Source: Lentimicrobiaceae bacterium
GTDB lineage: Bacteria > Bacteroidota > Bacteroidia > Bacteroidales > F082
Assembly (NCBI GenBank): GCA_015061315.1
Contig: SUWV01000014.1
Span: 1-58,746 of the forward strand
DNA length: 58,746 nt
Direction of reading: 5' to 3'
The first letter of the stretch is position 1. Every line of letters starts with the position of its first letter. Made by a program: the position numbers and the translations under genes. The notes under the pieces are model-generated. The model was not told the DNA's origin. It made no database searches and saw only the letters and a program-made list of their open reading frames with translations. Below, in pieces: positions 1-11,100 of this stretch.

Positions 1-2038
1 TATAAACCTGACCGCCATTGTCGTGAACGATCTTCATAAGGTCGCGGATGCCGTCTTCGTAGATACCGTGTGTTGAAGGATATGTAACCATGAAAGCTGA
101 GAGGCTGTCTTTGTATTCTTCTGCCTTTGCCTTAGCGTCTTCCATGTCGATGTTACCGTTAGCATCACATTTCACCACAACGACTTTCATGCCTGCCATA
201 GCTGCTGAAGCTGGGTTTGTTCCGTGTGCTGAAGCTGGAATCAAGCAGATGTCACGGTGACCTTGACCGTTAGCTTCTTGATAACGACGTATTGTCAAGA
301 GACCAGCATACTCACCACTTGCGCCTGAGTTAGGCATGAACGACATACCAGCAAAGCCTGTGATTTCGCAGAGGTCTTTACCTAATTCATTAATTAATTC
401 TAAGTAACCTTCAGCTTGATCTTGTGGTACGAATGGGTGTATGTTAGCAAATTCTGGCCAGCTCAAAGCGAACATCGAAGTTGCTGAGTTGAGTTTCATT
501 GTACATGATCCGAGTGGAATCATAGCGCGGTTCAAGCTCAAGTCGCGGTCTTCAAGTTGTTTCATATAACGCATCATGTCGGTCTCGCTGCGATATTTGA
601 AGAACACTGGTTCTTGCAAGTAAGCTGATGTACGTTGCATATCTTCTTGAACGCCATTGTATGTTCCGCATACTGAAGGGTCGCATACGAAGTCTTCGTG
701 TTGTTTGCCGAGAGCTTCACAAACGACAGCTACGATTTCGTTTACGTCAGCCAATGATGTTGTTTCGTCTAAGCTGATAGCGAAATGTTGTTTGTCGATG
801 ATACGGAAGTTCATCTGATGTTGAAGAGCTACTTCATTGACTTTGCATGTGCAGAAGCCTTCTGGCAATTCAAAATGTAATGTATCGAAGTAATGATCGT
901 TAAGTTGTTTAACGCCATATTTCTGCATTTCTTTATCGAGAACGCAAGTGAGGATATTGATATGACGAGCTATTTCTTTGATGCCTTCTGGTCCGTGATA
1001 GATTGCATAGAATCCTGACATGATACCGAGGAGAGCCTGAGCTGTACAGATGTTTGATGTAGCTTTTTCGCGTTTGATATGTTGCTCACGAGTTTGGAGA
1101 GCGAGACGATAAGCTGGATTGCCGAGAGCGTCTTTTGATATACCGATGATACGACCTGGCATCTCGCGTTTGTAAGCCTCTGTTGTTGCGAAGAATCCTG
1201 TGTGAGGACCGCCGAATGCCATTGGGAGACCGAAGCGTTGGCTAGAGCCGAGCACTACGTCAGCGCCCCATTCGCCTGGAGGTGTGATAAGAGCGAGGCT
1301 CATCAAGTCAGAAGCAACAGCTACCTGCATGCCTTTTTCTTTCCAAGCCTTAACTTCTGCGCTATAGTTGATGATACGTCCATATTGGTTAGGACATTGT
1401 ACTAAAACACCGAAATATTCTTCACCTGCGCTGAAGTTCTTGATGTCGTCAACAACGACTTCTATGCCTTGGTAATAAGCTCTTGTCTTGATAACGTCTA
1501 TTGTTTGTGGGAACACATCGTTAGCGACGAAGAATTTATTGATACCAGCTTTCACTTGTGCACGGCTACGGCTATGCCAGAACATCAACATTGCTTCTGA
1601 TGCTGCTGTTGCTTCGTCTAACAATGAAGCATTTGCCAATGGCATTGCTGTCATGTCGCTGATAACAGTCTGATAGTTCAAGAGAGCTTCAAGACGTCCT
1701 TGTGAGATTTCTGCTTGGTAAGGAGTATACGATGTGTACCATCCTGGATTTTCAAGAATGTTACGTGTGATAACACCAGGAGTGATTACGTTGTAGTAAC
1801 CTAAACCGATATAACTTCTGTAAATCTTATTCTTTGCGCCTAATGCCTTGAGGTTACCAAAGCACTCATATTCGTTTAAACCTCTGCCGATATTTAAACC
1901 TTTTGGAAGACGAATATCAGGAGAGATGATTTCGTCGATAAGTTGATCTGTCGATTCAACGCCAACGACCTTAAGCATTTTTTCAACATCGGTTGCTGTT
2001 GGTCCGTTATGACGTTTAATGAAATTGTTGTTAATCAT
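1..2038 (-). CDS. gcvP: Glycine dehydrogenase (P-protein of glycine cleavage), 3' end cut by window edge
   Basis: Decarboxylates glycine with PLP and passes the aminomethyl group to the lipoyl H-protein of the glycine cleavage system in the cytoplasm. The 679 visible residues match the P-protein from its start (MINNNFIKRHNGPT) through both homologous halves. Visible blocks include GLGYYNVITPGVI near residue 78, the N-half region with SQRFGLPMAFGGPH, and the second-half signature PLGSCTMKLNS, then SAHGTNPASAAMAG. The family is usually about 950 residues, so roughly the last 280, including the PLP lysine segment, lie outside the window. The start is the only methionine before the conserved N-terminus and sits about 35 nt after a -7 element. 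No glycine riboswitch is seen in the short leader. Confidence 0.95.
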   Translation of the reverse strand, partial: MINNNFIKRHNGPTATDVEKMLKVVGVESTDQLIDEIISPDIRLPKGLNIGRGLNEYECFGNLKALGAKNKIYRSYIGLGYYNVITPGVITRNILENPGWYTSYTPYQAEISQGRLEALLNYQTVISDMTAMPLANASLLDEATAASEAMLMFWHSRSRAQVKAGINKFFVANDVFPQTIDVIKTRAYYQGIEVVVDDIKNFSAGEEYFGVLVQCPNQYGRIINYSAEVKAWKEKGMQVAVASDLMSLALITPPGEWGADVVLGSSQRFGLPMAFGGPHTGFFATTEAYKREMPGRIIGISKDALGNPAYRLALQTREQHIKREKATSNICTAQALLGIMSGFYAIYHGPEGIKEIARHINILTCVLDKEMQKYGVKQLNDHYFDTLHFELPEGFCTCKVNEVALQHQMNFRIIDKQHFAISLDETTSLADVNEIVAVVCEALGKQHEDFVCDPSVCGTYNGVQEDMQRTSAYLQEPVFFKYRSETDMMRYMKQLEDRDLSLNRAMIPLGSCTMKLNSATSMFALSWPEFANIHPFVPQDQAEGYLELINELGKDLCEITGFAGMSFMPNSGASGEYAGLLTIRRYQEANGQGHRDICLIPASAHGTNPASAAMAGMKVVVVKCDANGNIDMEDAKAKAEEYKDSLSAFMVTYPSTHGIYEDGIRDLMKIVHDNGGQVY

Positions 2039-2077
2039 ATTATTTTTGTTTAAATAAGTTATTAATTTCGTAAAGCG

Positions 2078-2085
2078 CAAATTTA
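2078..2085 (-). promoter_or_regulatory. Predicted -7 promoter element of gcvP
   Basis: Reads TAAATTTG on the minus strand, an exact match to the Bacteroidota -7 consensus TAnnTTTG, about 40 nt before the gcvP start. No clear -33 TTG is seen. Confidence 0.55.
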
Positions 2086-2126
2086 GTTTTTTTTTCTTAT
2101 ATTTCACACACTTTTGAATATTTTTA

Positions 2127-2134
2127 TATTTTTG
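2127..2134 (+). promoter_or_regulatory. Predicted -7 promoter element of the Big_2-like lipoprotein gene
   Basis: TATTTTTG matches TAnnTTTG exactly and lies 17 nt before the ATG, which predicts a leader of about ten nucleotides. The gene is divergent from gcvP and each has its own element in the 113-bp gap. Confidence 0.5.
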
Positions 2135-2151
2135 TAGAAAAATATCACAAC

Positions 2152-2907
2152 ATGAAAAAGATTGCTTTATTATTATTCAGTTTATGTCTGATTTGCTCAT
2201 GTAAAAGAAACAAGGATGACAATTACGACATTAAGTATGATGGTTCTAATTCCATTGAAATTGTTTTAAGAGAGAAATTAAAAATCGATGCAACCTCAGA
2301 CGAGCCTATCCAATATTATTCAGACAATGAACTCATTGCGAAAGTGACAGCTGACGGAATCATTGAAGGCATAAACATAGGTGAAGCTAACATCACCTTG
2401 TCAAACAGCCAGAAACAACTTACTATCCACGTCGTTGTCAATCTCTTTGAAGAACCCACATTAGATTTCGGCAAAGCCCAAGATTATATCAAAGGAATAT
2501 ATGGAGAACCTACGCATACTTTTGGCGATAGCGTTTACAGATACGGCGGCGGTGAAGTCCACCCCGATGACTGGTATTCATATACTGTTTGGCAAATGGA
2601 CTTCTTCTTCATCGACAACCAATACGTAGAGTCTGACGTATATATCAGCAAAGATTGGGATCTTCGCCTAAACGAATACCTTGAACAGTACTCATATAGA
2701 GGTGTTGTCAGTGATACAACAAACAATAATATCACAGAATATCATGTATATTTAAACGATGAAAATCCCGAGAATGCCACAATGCTCATAGGAAAAATTT
2801 ACAACGTCGGACATTATAAGGACATATGTTTGTTCTACATACCATACGATAATAACAAGAAGTCTAATCAGGTCATAAGACCTCAACGTATAAGAGAAAA
2901 CATCTAA
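2152..2907 (+). CDS. Big_2-like lipoprotein of unknown function
   Basis: A 251-residue lipoprotein: basic start MKK, hydrophobic stretch and lipobox ending at Cys17 (LICSC). Residues about 28-95 resemble a bacterial Ig-like (Big_2) domain, with the characteristic pattern of a displayed value, 'AKVTADGIIEGINIGEANIT' and then alternating beta residues. The C-terminal ~150 residues are rich in Asp, Tyr and Trp and I do not recognise them. It is monocistronic, ending at a bidirectional terminator shared with typA. A cell-surface or periplasmic role is inferred from the lipobox and Ig fold only; no specific function can be assigned. Confidence 0.8.
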   Translation: MKKIALLLFSLCLICSCKRNKDDNYDIKYDGSNSIEIVLREKLKIDATSDEPIQYYSDNELIAKVTADGIIEGINIGEANITLSNSQKQLTIHVVVNLFEEPTLDFGKAQDYIKGIYGEPTHTFGDSVYRYGGGEVHPDDWYSYTVWQMDFFFIDNQYVESDVYISKDWDLRLNEYLEQYSYRGVVSDTTNNNITEYHVYLNDENPENATMLIGKIYNVGHYKDICLFYIPYDNNKKSNQVIRPQRIRENI

Positions 2908-2928
2908 GGGAATAGATTGATAACTAAT

Positions 2929-2964
2929 AAAAAATGAGGCTCCGAAATTGAAGCCTCATTTTTT
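2929..2964. terminator. Bidirectional intrinsic terminator between the lipoprotein gene and typA
   Basis: Arms AAAAAATGAGGCT and AGCCTCATTTTTT pair perfectly around a 10-nt loop. The A and T runs give U-tracts in both directions, so it can serve both convergent genes. Confidence 0.85.
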
Positions 2965-2975
2965 ATTACCGTCTA

Positions 2976-4793
2976 TCAATCGGCAGATTCTTCTCTCTTG
3001 CTTTGACGCTTACGCTCTATCTCATCTAATATTATCTTTCTCAGACGTAAGCTCTTAGGTGTTATCTCCAAATATTCATCGTCTCTGATCATTTCCATAT
3101 ATTCCTCTAATGAGAAGCGTTTTGGTGGAATAAGGACAATCTTTTCATCTGAACCTGAAGCGCGAACGTTAGTGAGATGTTTCGTCTTATTAACATTTAA
3201 CACTATATCGTTAGAACGTGTATTCTCGCCAATGACTTCACCAGCATATACTTCCTCATTAGGTTGTACGAAGAATGCTCCTCTGTCTTGAAGTTTCCAC
3301 AACGCGTAAGGAACTGCAACACCTGTCTCCATAGCTATAAGAGCTCCTGTATTACGACCTGCTATCTCACCTCTCCATGGCTCGTAACCTTTAAGTCGCT
3401 GCGACATAACAGCTTCACCTTCTGTGGCAGTAAGCATATTACTTCTCAAACCGATAAGACCTCTCGATGGAATCTCAAAGTCGATGTTCATTCTGTCGCC
3501 CTTAGGCTGCATGTTTATCATCTCACCTTTCTTGGCAGTAACGAGTTCAATAACGCGACCAGCAAATTGCTCTGGGACTTGAACTGTCAGCATTTCAATA
3601 GGTTCGCATTTCTTGCCATCTATCTCTTTCAAGATAACCTTTGGCTGACCAATCTGAAATTCGTAACCTTCACGACGCATCGTCTCTATTAATATAGAAA
3701 GGTGTAAGATACCACGACCGAATACCATCATAGAATCTGGCGATGCGGTGTCTTCAATACGAAGGGCAAGGTTCTTCTCCAATTCTTTATACAGACGCTC
3801 ACGAAGGTGACGTGAAGTAACGAACTTACCTTCTTTGCCGAAGAATGGAGAATTGTTAATTGTGAACAACATGCTCATCGTTGGCTCATCGACATGAATT
3901 GGAGGCAATGCTTCCGGATTCTCTAAGTCAGCTACAGTATCACCGATCTCAAAATCTTCGAGTCCCATGATAGCCACGATGTCTCCAGCTTTAATAGGAT
4001 TCTTGGTTCTTTCTTTACCTAAGCCTTCAAAGGTATATAATTCCTTGATAGTATTTTTCTTGACAGTGCCGTCACGTTTCACGAGCGACACATTCATGCC
4101 AGCTTGCAAGGTTCCTCTTTTCAAACGGCCTACAGCGATACGACCTACGTAAGAGCTGTAGTCTAAAGATGTAATCAACATCTGAGGTGTGCCTTCTTCA
4201 TATTTAGCTGCTGGTATATGTTCTAAAATTGTATCCAAGAGATATGAAATATCGGCTGTTGGTTTCTTATAGTCTGCCGACATCCAGCCTTGTTTTGATG
4301 AGCCGAAGACTGTCGGGAAATCAAGCTGATCTTCTGTAGCTCCAAGATTAAACATCAAGTCGAAGACAGCCTCCTGAGTCTCTTCAGGATAACAGTTAGG
4401 TTTATCTACTTTGTTGACAACCACTATAGGTTTAAGACCTAACTGCAAAGCCTTTTCAAGTACGAAACGTGTCTGAGGCATAGGACCTTCAAAAGCGTCG
4501 ACGAGAAGGATAACGCCGTCAGCCATATTAAGGACGCGTTCCACCTCGCCACCAAAATCGGAGTGACCGGGAGTGTCGATGATGTTAATCTTCACGCCTT
4601 TATAACGTACCGAAACATTCTTCGATAAGATGGTGATACCTCGCTCTCGTTCAAGATCGTTGTTATCCAATATCAAATCATTAGTCTCCTGATTGTCTCT
4701 GAACAATCTCGATTGGTATAAAATACGATCTACCAATGTGGTCTTTCCATGGTCGACATGGGCAATAATTGCAACGTTACGAATGCTCTCCAT
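2976..4793 (-). CDS. typA: Ribosome-associated translational GTPase TypA/BipA
   Basis: GTPase of the elongation factor G family that binds the ribosome and aids growth under stress and 50S assembly. The 605 residues are full family length. G1 is HVDHGKTT near residue 11, the switch I arginine/threonine segment is RERGITI, G3 is DTPGHSDFGGEV and G4 is NKVDKP. EF-G-like domains III and V follow, with the C-terminal BipA segment (MLTATEGEAVMSQRLKGYEPW and after). The tail ends in a Lys/Arg/Glu-rich stretch. The gene is monocistronic, with its own promoter and a shared bidirectional terminator. Confidence 0.96.
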   Translation of the reverse strand: MESIRNVAIIAHVDHGKTTLVDRILYQSRLFRDNQETNDLILDNNDLERERGITILSKNVSVRYKGVKINIIDTPGHSDFGGEVERVLNMADGVILLVDAFEGPMPQTRFVLEKALQLGLKPIVVVNKVDKPNCYPEETQEAVFDLMFNLGATEDQLDFPTVFGSSKQGWMSADYKKPTADISYLLDTILEHIPAAKYEEGTPQMLITSLDYSSYVGRIAVGRLKRGTLQAGMNVSLVKRDGTVKKNTIKELYTFEGLGKERTKNPIKAGDIVAIMGLEDFEIGDTVADLENPEALPPIHVDEPTMSMLFTINNSPFFGKEGKFVTSRHLRERLYKELEKNLALRIEDTASPDSMMVFGRGILHLSILIETMRREGYEFQIGQPKVILKEIDGKKCEPIEMLTVQVPEQFAGRVIELVTAKKGEMINMQPKGDRMNIDFEIPSRGLIGLRSNMLTATEGEAVMSQRLKGYEPWRGEIAGRNTGALIAMETGVAVPYALWKLQDRGAFFVQPNEEVYAGEVIGENTRSNDIVLNVNKTKHLTNVRASGSDEKIVLIPPKRFSLEEYMEMIRDDEYLEITPKSLRLRKIILDEIERKRQSKREESAD

Positions 4794-4834
4794 CTATTAT
4801 ATCTTTATTAGTTTGAATTTCAAAAAAACAGGTG

Positions 4835-4842
4835 CAAATTTA
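4835..4842 (-). promoter_or_regulatory. Predicted -7 promoter element of typA
   Basis: Reads TAAATTTG on the minus strand, matching TAnnTTTG, about 42 nt before the typA start. It also separates typA from the upstream helicase gene, so typA need not depend on readthrough. Confidence 0.55.
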
Positions 4843-4863
4843 CAAAAAAAATATTTTGTCTAT

Positions 4864-7800
4864 CTAAAATAATCTATCCAAAAACACTTGTTTCACTTCT
4901 ATATTTTCTCCGAGATAAAGCAGGTAGGCTTCTATATGTTTTTTGACGCCCATATCCTGCAATGCCATGACATAATTCTTCATCTGCTCATAGTATTTCT
5001 CATGATGCTTGCCGGTCTTATAATCTAAAAGTATCACCTTGTCATCAAGCTCGGCATACCTATCGGGACGTAATATCTCATTATCATTATATTTATTCAC
5101 CACGAGGATTTCCATCTCATTTCTAACGACAGCCTCCTTTGAAAAAGCCGCCTTGATTTCCTCGATATTTATTATCTCATCAAATTTCTTCTGCAATAAC
5201 TCAGCCTGACGATTATCGATGCTACCTTCATTGATATAATTCTGCAAAATACTGTGAGAATCTTCTATAGTATTAATCTTCGATAAGATGTCATGAACAA
5301 GATTTCCCCATTCTTGTGGAAGATAATCGAAATCATTTTCTGCCCAAAACATTGTCGGGTCAGCTTCTATCGACAACACCTTGGTCCATTCCATGGTCGA
5401 TGGTATCTCATTCTTCAACTCCAAAATTTTAATTTTATCATCATCAGACTCTTTAGCTTTCACATATAATATCTCACCTAATTTATACGTCACGCTGCTA
5501 TCATTATCAATCTGTTGAAATCTATTTTTCAACAAATCATAGTCTTCCTGTTCCATCACATCGTGAGCGTCGCCATTGGCATCAGCAACGTAATAGCCAT
5601 TAGCCGCATTAAAATATTCTACGAAGAAATTATATGAATCAGAGGAGTTTTCATCATCATCTCCAGCTTTCGACTTATTGTTAGTGTATATAAACATCAG
5701 CTCTGAAGGACGAGTCATCGCCACATACATAATATTAAAATCGTCGAAGGCAGCCTTTTCAACTTCCTCCGTATAATGATGTTCCATATCAGTGTCGAGC
5801 AGACCTTTATTAATAGGTAGTATAAAACTATCTATGCCAGGTATTTCATTCAACAGATGCAGCTCGTTGGGCGACATCCACTTCTCGCCTCCCTTAAAAC
5901 CATCTGGCACCTTAGTATATGCGTATGGATACATAACGACTTTAAACTCAAGACCCTTCGACTTATGAATTGTCATAATCTGAACTGCGTCAATATCAGC
6001 CGTTATCTTGACAAAAAAAGTATTAGACTTCTTATCCCAATATTCCACAAACGCATCTATACCTTCATTTTCAGTGTTCTGCCATTCATAAACCAAATTC
6101 ATAAAATACTGCAAGAATTCATCTTCAATGACATCAAAACCATACATCTTTATTATGCCATCACATAAGTCATAAAGGCTATACGATTGATTTCTAAGAT
6201 TATTGATTTTATCTTTATCGAAACATTCTTGCAAAGATGCATGTATGTCGAACAATGCCTCTTTTTTACAAATATTGACATAATGCGAAAGCGCCAATTT
6301 GGTAACTTCATTTTTATCATCAACCAAATACTTTAACGTCAGCATTATAAGTCTTACCCTATCCGACGACTTAAGCAAAATAGAATCAGAGGAAATTATA
6401 GGGATATTATTTTTTGAGAGGAAATCAGCGATGTCGGCTCCGTCAGAATTGCTTCTAACCAAAATCGCGATATCACTAAAGCTAAAGCCTTTGTCTTTAA
6501 GTATGTTAATATATTTAAGTATAGATTCCTTAACAGCATTCTTGTATAATGTCTTTGGACTTTCCTGATTATCATCGTCAGAGAACTTATCCATATCGAA
6601 GATTTCTACATTGACGAAGCCATCATATTCATATTGTTTTGGACATTTCTGTATAAGGTTATTTGTATAGACTTCTCTATAATCGTCAGATGTTAATTTA
6701 TTTTTTGAAAGTCTGAAAAACGAATTGTTAAAATCTATTATATTTTTTTTGGAGCGATAATTATATTGCAATGATACTTTGCTGATGTTATTTTTCAAAG
6801 TATTTTCACATTCATCAAAGAAAGCGTTTTTCTTAGCTTTATATATAGAAGGTAGATTTATTATCTGCTCCACCTCCCCGCTTCTGAAACGATATATAGC
6901 CTGTTTCGCATCTCCGACTATAAGGCTCATGTTATTCTCAGAGAGACCGTTATGCAACAAAGGCAAGAAGTTATGCCATTGCAGCAGCGAAGTATCCTGA
7001 AACTCATCGATGAAAAAATGTTTATATCGCGAACCTATCCTTTCATAAATAAAAGGTATGCTACAATCGTCCAATATATCGGAAATCCTTTTGTTAAATT
7101 CCGAGATATGAACTTTGTTAGTCTCATCAACATATTGATTTATGATACTTAACAAAGTACCTCTCAAAGCGTACAGATATAGATTTTTTCTTATCAGATT
7201 TACGAGAAAAAGATTTTTATGGTTTTCTGCAAGCTGCCTATACATATTCAGCACATCAACACCCGATTTCGTTATCGTCGCGAGGTTATTCTTATTTATC
7301 TTACTTGAAAACCAGTCTTTTTCTCCATCAAAAACTTTCTTAATAGTAGAACCTACAAGCGATGATGGAGCTATGTTAATATCTTTTTCAATTTTATTCA
7401 ACATGGAAGGCAAGCCTCTCGCTCCTGAGAAATAGTCAGCCGACGATATATTATATTGACTTTCAAAATCCTTGATATCTTGCAAGTAATGTGTAATATT
7501 TTTCTTATACTTTGCATGTATGCCATTCAAGGATTCTTTAATCTTCAAGTATTCATTATTAGACAGTTCGTTAGTGCTAAGTATCTCCCCTTTTTTATAT
7601 GCACTTTCTTTAAGAAGTTTTGTCACGAACTCTCTGATAACTAAATCGATTCTCCATGAGCTTTCTTCATCTAATTGAAAATCGACGAAGTCAGTCAACA
7701 TTTCTGTCAGATATTCATCATCTTTATCTATGTGTTCGTCAATACATTGAATCAGTCCGTCGAGGAGATCGTCGTCATCGAGCAGCACTCGGTATTGAGC

Positions 7801-8193
7801 AGGGAGATTAAGTTCCTTTGCGAAGCTACGCGAAATTTGTTGTACGAAGCCGTCGATAGTTGAAATATTAAAGTCGGAATAATTATGCAAGATGTTATCA
7901 TACAACGACACTGCTCTTTGTTTCAAGACGTTTTCACTGACATTCAATATTTTGAGAATATCATTTTTCATGTCATTGCATTTCTTATCATCATTGATAA
8001 AACCATCGAGAAAGAAGAGCACCTTAGCTTTCATTTCATTAGCAGCCTTATTGGTGAATGTTACTGCCAAGATATTTTTACATGAAGAATTATCAGAAGA
8101 AAGGCAAAGCGTAAGATATTCTTTTACAAGAGTGTATGTCTTTCCAGAACCAGCCGATGCTGTATATAACTTAAATTTGCCACTATTCATCAT
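4864..8193 (-). CDS. AddA/RecB-like UvrD-family helicase with C-terminal PD-(D/E)XK nuclease
   Basis: Predicted ATP-driven 3'-5' helicase-nuclease for double-strand break processing ahead of RecA. Helicase motifs appear in order: Walker A ASAGSGKTY near residue 13, TFTNKAANEMK (Ia), IDEFQDTS (II), VGDAKQAIYRFRSG (III), LQYNYRS (IV), MTIHKSKGLEF (V) and YVAMTRP (VI). The last ~100 residues hold a RecB-family nuclease core, RPDRYAELDDKVILLDYKTG, with the expected D...DYK order. At 1109 residues it has AddA/RecB size. The start is ambiguous between two adjacent ATGs (and a GTG before them); all overlap the tamB stop, which indicates translational coupling. The usual partner, an AddB-type nuclease, is not adjacent or elsewhere in this window. 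Confidence 0.88.
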   Translation of the reverse strand: MMNSGKFKLYTASAGSGKTYTLVKEYLTLCLSSDNSSCKNILAVTFTNKAANEMKAKVLFFLDGFINDDKKCNDMKNDILKILNVSENVLKQRAVSLYDNILHNYSDFNISTIDGFVQQISRSFAKELNLPAQYRVLLDDDDLLDGLIQCIDEHIDKDDEYLTEMLTDFVDFQLDEESSWRIDLVIREFVTKLLKESAYKKGEILSTNELSNNEYLKIKESLNGIHAKYKKNITHYLQDIKDFESQYNISSADYFSGARGLPSMLNKIEKDINIAPSSLVGSTIKKVFDGEKDWFSSKINKNNLATITKSGVDVLNMYRQLAENHKNLFLVNLIRKNLYLYALRGTLLSIINQYVDETNKVHISEFNKRISDILDDCSIPFIYERIGSRYKHFFIDEFQDTSLLQWHNFLPLLHNGLSENNMSLIVGDAKQAIYRFRSGEVEQIINLPSIYKAKKNAFFDECENTLKNNISKVSLQYNYRSKKNIIDFNNSFFRLSKNKLTSDDYREVYTNNLIQKCPKQYEYDGFVNVEIFDMDKFSDDDNQESPKTLYKNAVKESILKYINILKDKGFSFSDIAILVRSNSDGADIADFLSKNNIPIISSDSILLKSSDRVRLIMLTLKYLVDDKNEVTKLALSHYVNICKKEALFDIHASLQECFDKDKINNLRNQSYSLYDLCDGIIKMYGFDVIEDEFLQYFMNLVYEWQNTENEGIDAFVEYWDKKSNTFFVKITADIDAVQIMTIHKSKGLEFKVVMYPYAYTKVPDGFKGGEKWMSPNELHLLNEIPGIDSFILPINKGLLDTDMEHHYTEEVEKAAFDDFNIMYVAMTRPSELMFIYTNNKSKAGDDDENSSDSYNFFVEYFNAANGYYVADANGDAHDVMEQEDYDLLKNRFQQIDNDSSVTYKLGEILYVKAKESDDDKIKILELKNEIPSTMEWTKVLSIEADPTMFWAENDFDYLPQEWGNLVHDILSKINTIEDSHSILQNYINEGSIDNRQAELLQKKFDEIINIEEIKAAFSKEAVVRNEMEILVVNKYNDNEILRPDRYAELDDKVILLDYKTGKHHEKYYEQMKNYVMALQDMGVKKHIEAYLLYLGENIEVKQVFLDRLF

Positions 8194-11100
8194 CACCTAC
8201 TTTTCTAACCTTCATTTTCTTGTTTCTATTTTTTCTTGCAAAGATTTCTCTGATATTATCAAAGCTTTGCGAATAGGAAATACCGATACCTTGCGTGTAA
8301 TTGGAATATGCCTCGTATGTGTATAAATAATAATTGCTACTGAGGTTAGAATGATTATAAGCTTTAAGGCTCAGCCTATTAGTCAACTTCCAGCTTACAT
8401 CAACGTCACCCACTATATTATTGGTTCCAGCAGGCATATCGCTTCGAGATCCGTTATACATACCCAAGTTACCTTCTATTGTCAATCTATCATCAAAAAG
8501 CTGAGTTGAAAGAGCTACTTCCAATTCTTCTGGAGTAAGATTATCTTCAGGAGTATATCGCACACCAACGTCAAAGTCCTTACTAATCTGTGACAGCCAG
8601 CTACTTAAAGAACTTGTCAAGACATTATAATAATTTGAAGCACCTATACTGTATAAAGTCGAATTAGAATTAGAATAAGAGAAAGAGCCTAACACCAGTA
8701 ATGAAATAATTTGCTGCGACATAACAGACTGATTGGTAGTATCTATGATAGAAAAGACAGTATTTTTAATATCATCGGTAGCATTAGGCAAGGATAGTCC
8801 GAAAGTAATAGTCGGGTTAGTAAGTTTCTCATTAAGATGCAAGATACAATCGACGTTCACGTTATTGACCATTGAAGTAGAGTCCAATTCTATACCTAAT
8901 GATGAAATTGATGACTTGGTATGATAGCTACCCGTCACATTGATGTCGGCATCATCAGCTTTTCCAGTCCAAGTAATTGTTCCGCCTTGCATTATATCGA
9001 AGTTACGTCTCACCAAATTTTGCAGATTGAAAGTAAAAGCACCATCGTCGATGACATAATCGCCATAGAGCGACAACTGACCTAATGCCAAGCCAAGACG
9101 GATATTTCCAGAGCCCTTAGCTGTAATATTTCCCATATTGGAAGGCAAATGAATATTAACATTCGCGTCTGGCGTAACATCAGCGTTAAGATTAAGAGTG
9201 AACTTCTTGTTTTTCTTATTGTCAACTATACTTACAACAGTATCTGCAGCAATCTTTTTATTGACAAATACTATAAAATTATCATTTATAGACGACGTGC
9301 TTACCAAACGTATATCAAGGTTAGTGTTAGGCATTGTTGAAGCGTTGATATCCATAACTATATCGTCTAAAGGTCCATCTATTTTCAAGTCTCCGCTTGC
9401 TATTACTGTACCATAAAATGACGCATTATCATCACCCAGCATATTCATTCCTATGAAATTATCGAGACTTGCATCAACATCAAAGACAAAGTTCTTAAGA
9501 TAATCATGAGTGACGGTACCATCAGCGACAGCCGTGTTGCCAAGAGTATCGATAAGGACGATATCCTGGAAGTCTATTCTATTTTCTGACAATCGTATAA
9601 AACGATTTGAAGCATCTCCTCTATATCCAGATTTATTAACTTCATAGTAAGTGTTAAGATAATCGATATTACAAGCAGCGTCGTTAAGCTCAGCGTCGCC
9701 AATAATTACAGGTTTCTTCAAAGAGCCTGTCAACAACAAATCGCCGTCGAGTTTTCCGGAGACTCGACTTAAAACACCTTTAGTAAATGAATTGACGAGA
9801 GAAATATCGATATTATTCAGATTGATACCAAAATCAAGATTATCAGTTCGAGATGTATAATATTTACCTATCAAAGTAAGCACCTTCTCATCTGTATCAT
9901 GTCTGATTATCTCCGTATCGATAAAAATCGAGGTATCTGGTGCATTCCAGTTCGCGTCGATAAAAGCATTGCCAATAACATGATCATTGATTCCTATATC
10001 GTTGATGTCTAAGTTAGTAAGCAAGGTAAACTTATCAGAAAGTCCCGACAATCGCAGCTCGCCATCAACAATTCCATCGAAGTCGATTCCTATGCTGGAT
10101 GCTAACAAATCAAAGTTTGAGATGTCAAACTTGTTAAAATTCATTAACAATGTATCCTTAGTCGTTTTAGGGAAATAGCCATCAATATCAACCGACTGAC
10201 TTCCTGAATAAATATCAAATTCGTTGATATATATTCTGTTTTGTAAAAAATCCATATAACAATTCGGCGACAGCGACCATACAGTATCATTGACAATGAT
10301 GTCAGAAGCCGACACATTTAATCTGCTGTTACCGACATCATTTATAACGTAAGATGCATTCAACAAGCCTTTATTTCTGTCTTCAACAGCATCGTCATCC
10401 CAACTCATGTTTAACAAGAGACTGTCGTTGTGAGCATCGAAGAGAAACACTAAGTTCTCTAAGGAAAGACGCACCGGATTCGACTCTGTCTCTTCTTTAA
10501 AGACAAACTCTCTCAAACGAATATTGGCAGTAGTTTTATCATAATCTGTCTTATTTTTAAGATATATGTCATTAAATTTAAGATTATTATATTTTATCAA
10601 ATCAGATTCTATCGTTGAATACAACTGATATTTACTTGAAGTGTACGTAGCTGTGATATTAGTATTGCTGCTTATTGATAGCTGAGGCATCAACAATCGA
10701 GACAGGGTTTCTGTGTTTTTCAATGTCATATTAACATAAAAATCCTGTACATTATCGTCCAACTTCACTCCTTTGGGCGACCATTTATTTACATGAAAAT
10801 GATTCATGACATAGTTCTTGAATGAATTTGTCAGACCGTTAAAATTCACTATACCTTTGAGGTCAGCATCAAAGAAATCACAGTTAATGTCAATATCTTT
10901 TGAATCGAAATAATTTTCTGTTAATACGACATTCAGACTATCCATCATATAAGTTCCTCTACTATCGACATACGAGGTTTTTTCAAGAGATATATCACCA
11001 TACATCTCATCTAACTTCAAGCCTCTGATATTCGCCTTTGCCGAAGTTGAGAACTTACATATTTTATCATAGTCAAGGAGATCCAAGGCATACAGATCAG

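Noticed and set aside
2039..2151. Glycine riboswitch in the gcvP leader
   Set aside because: The predicted leader is only about 35 nt and the gap has no aptamer-like conserved segments.
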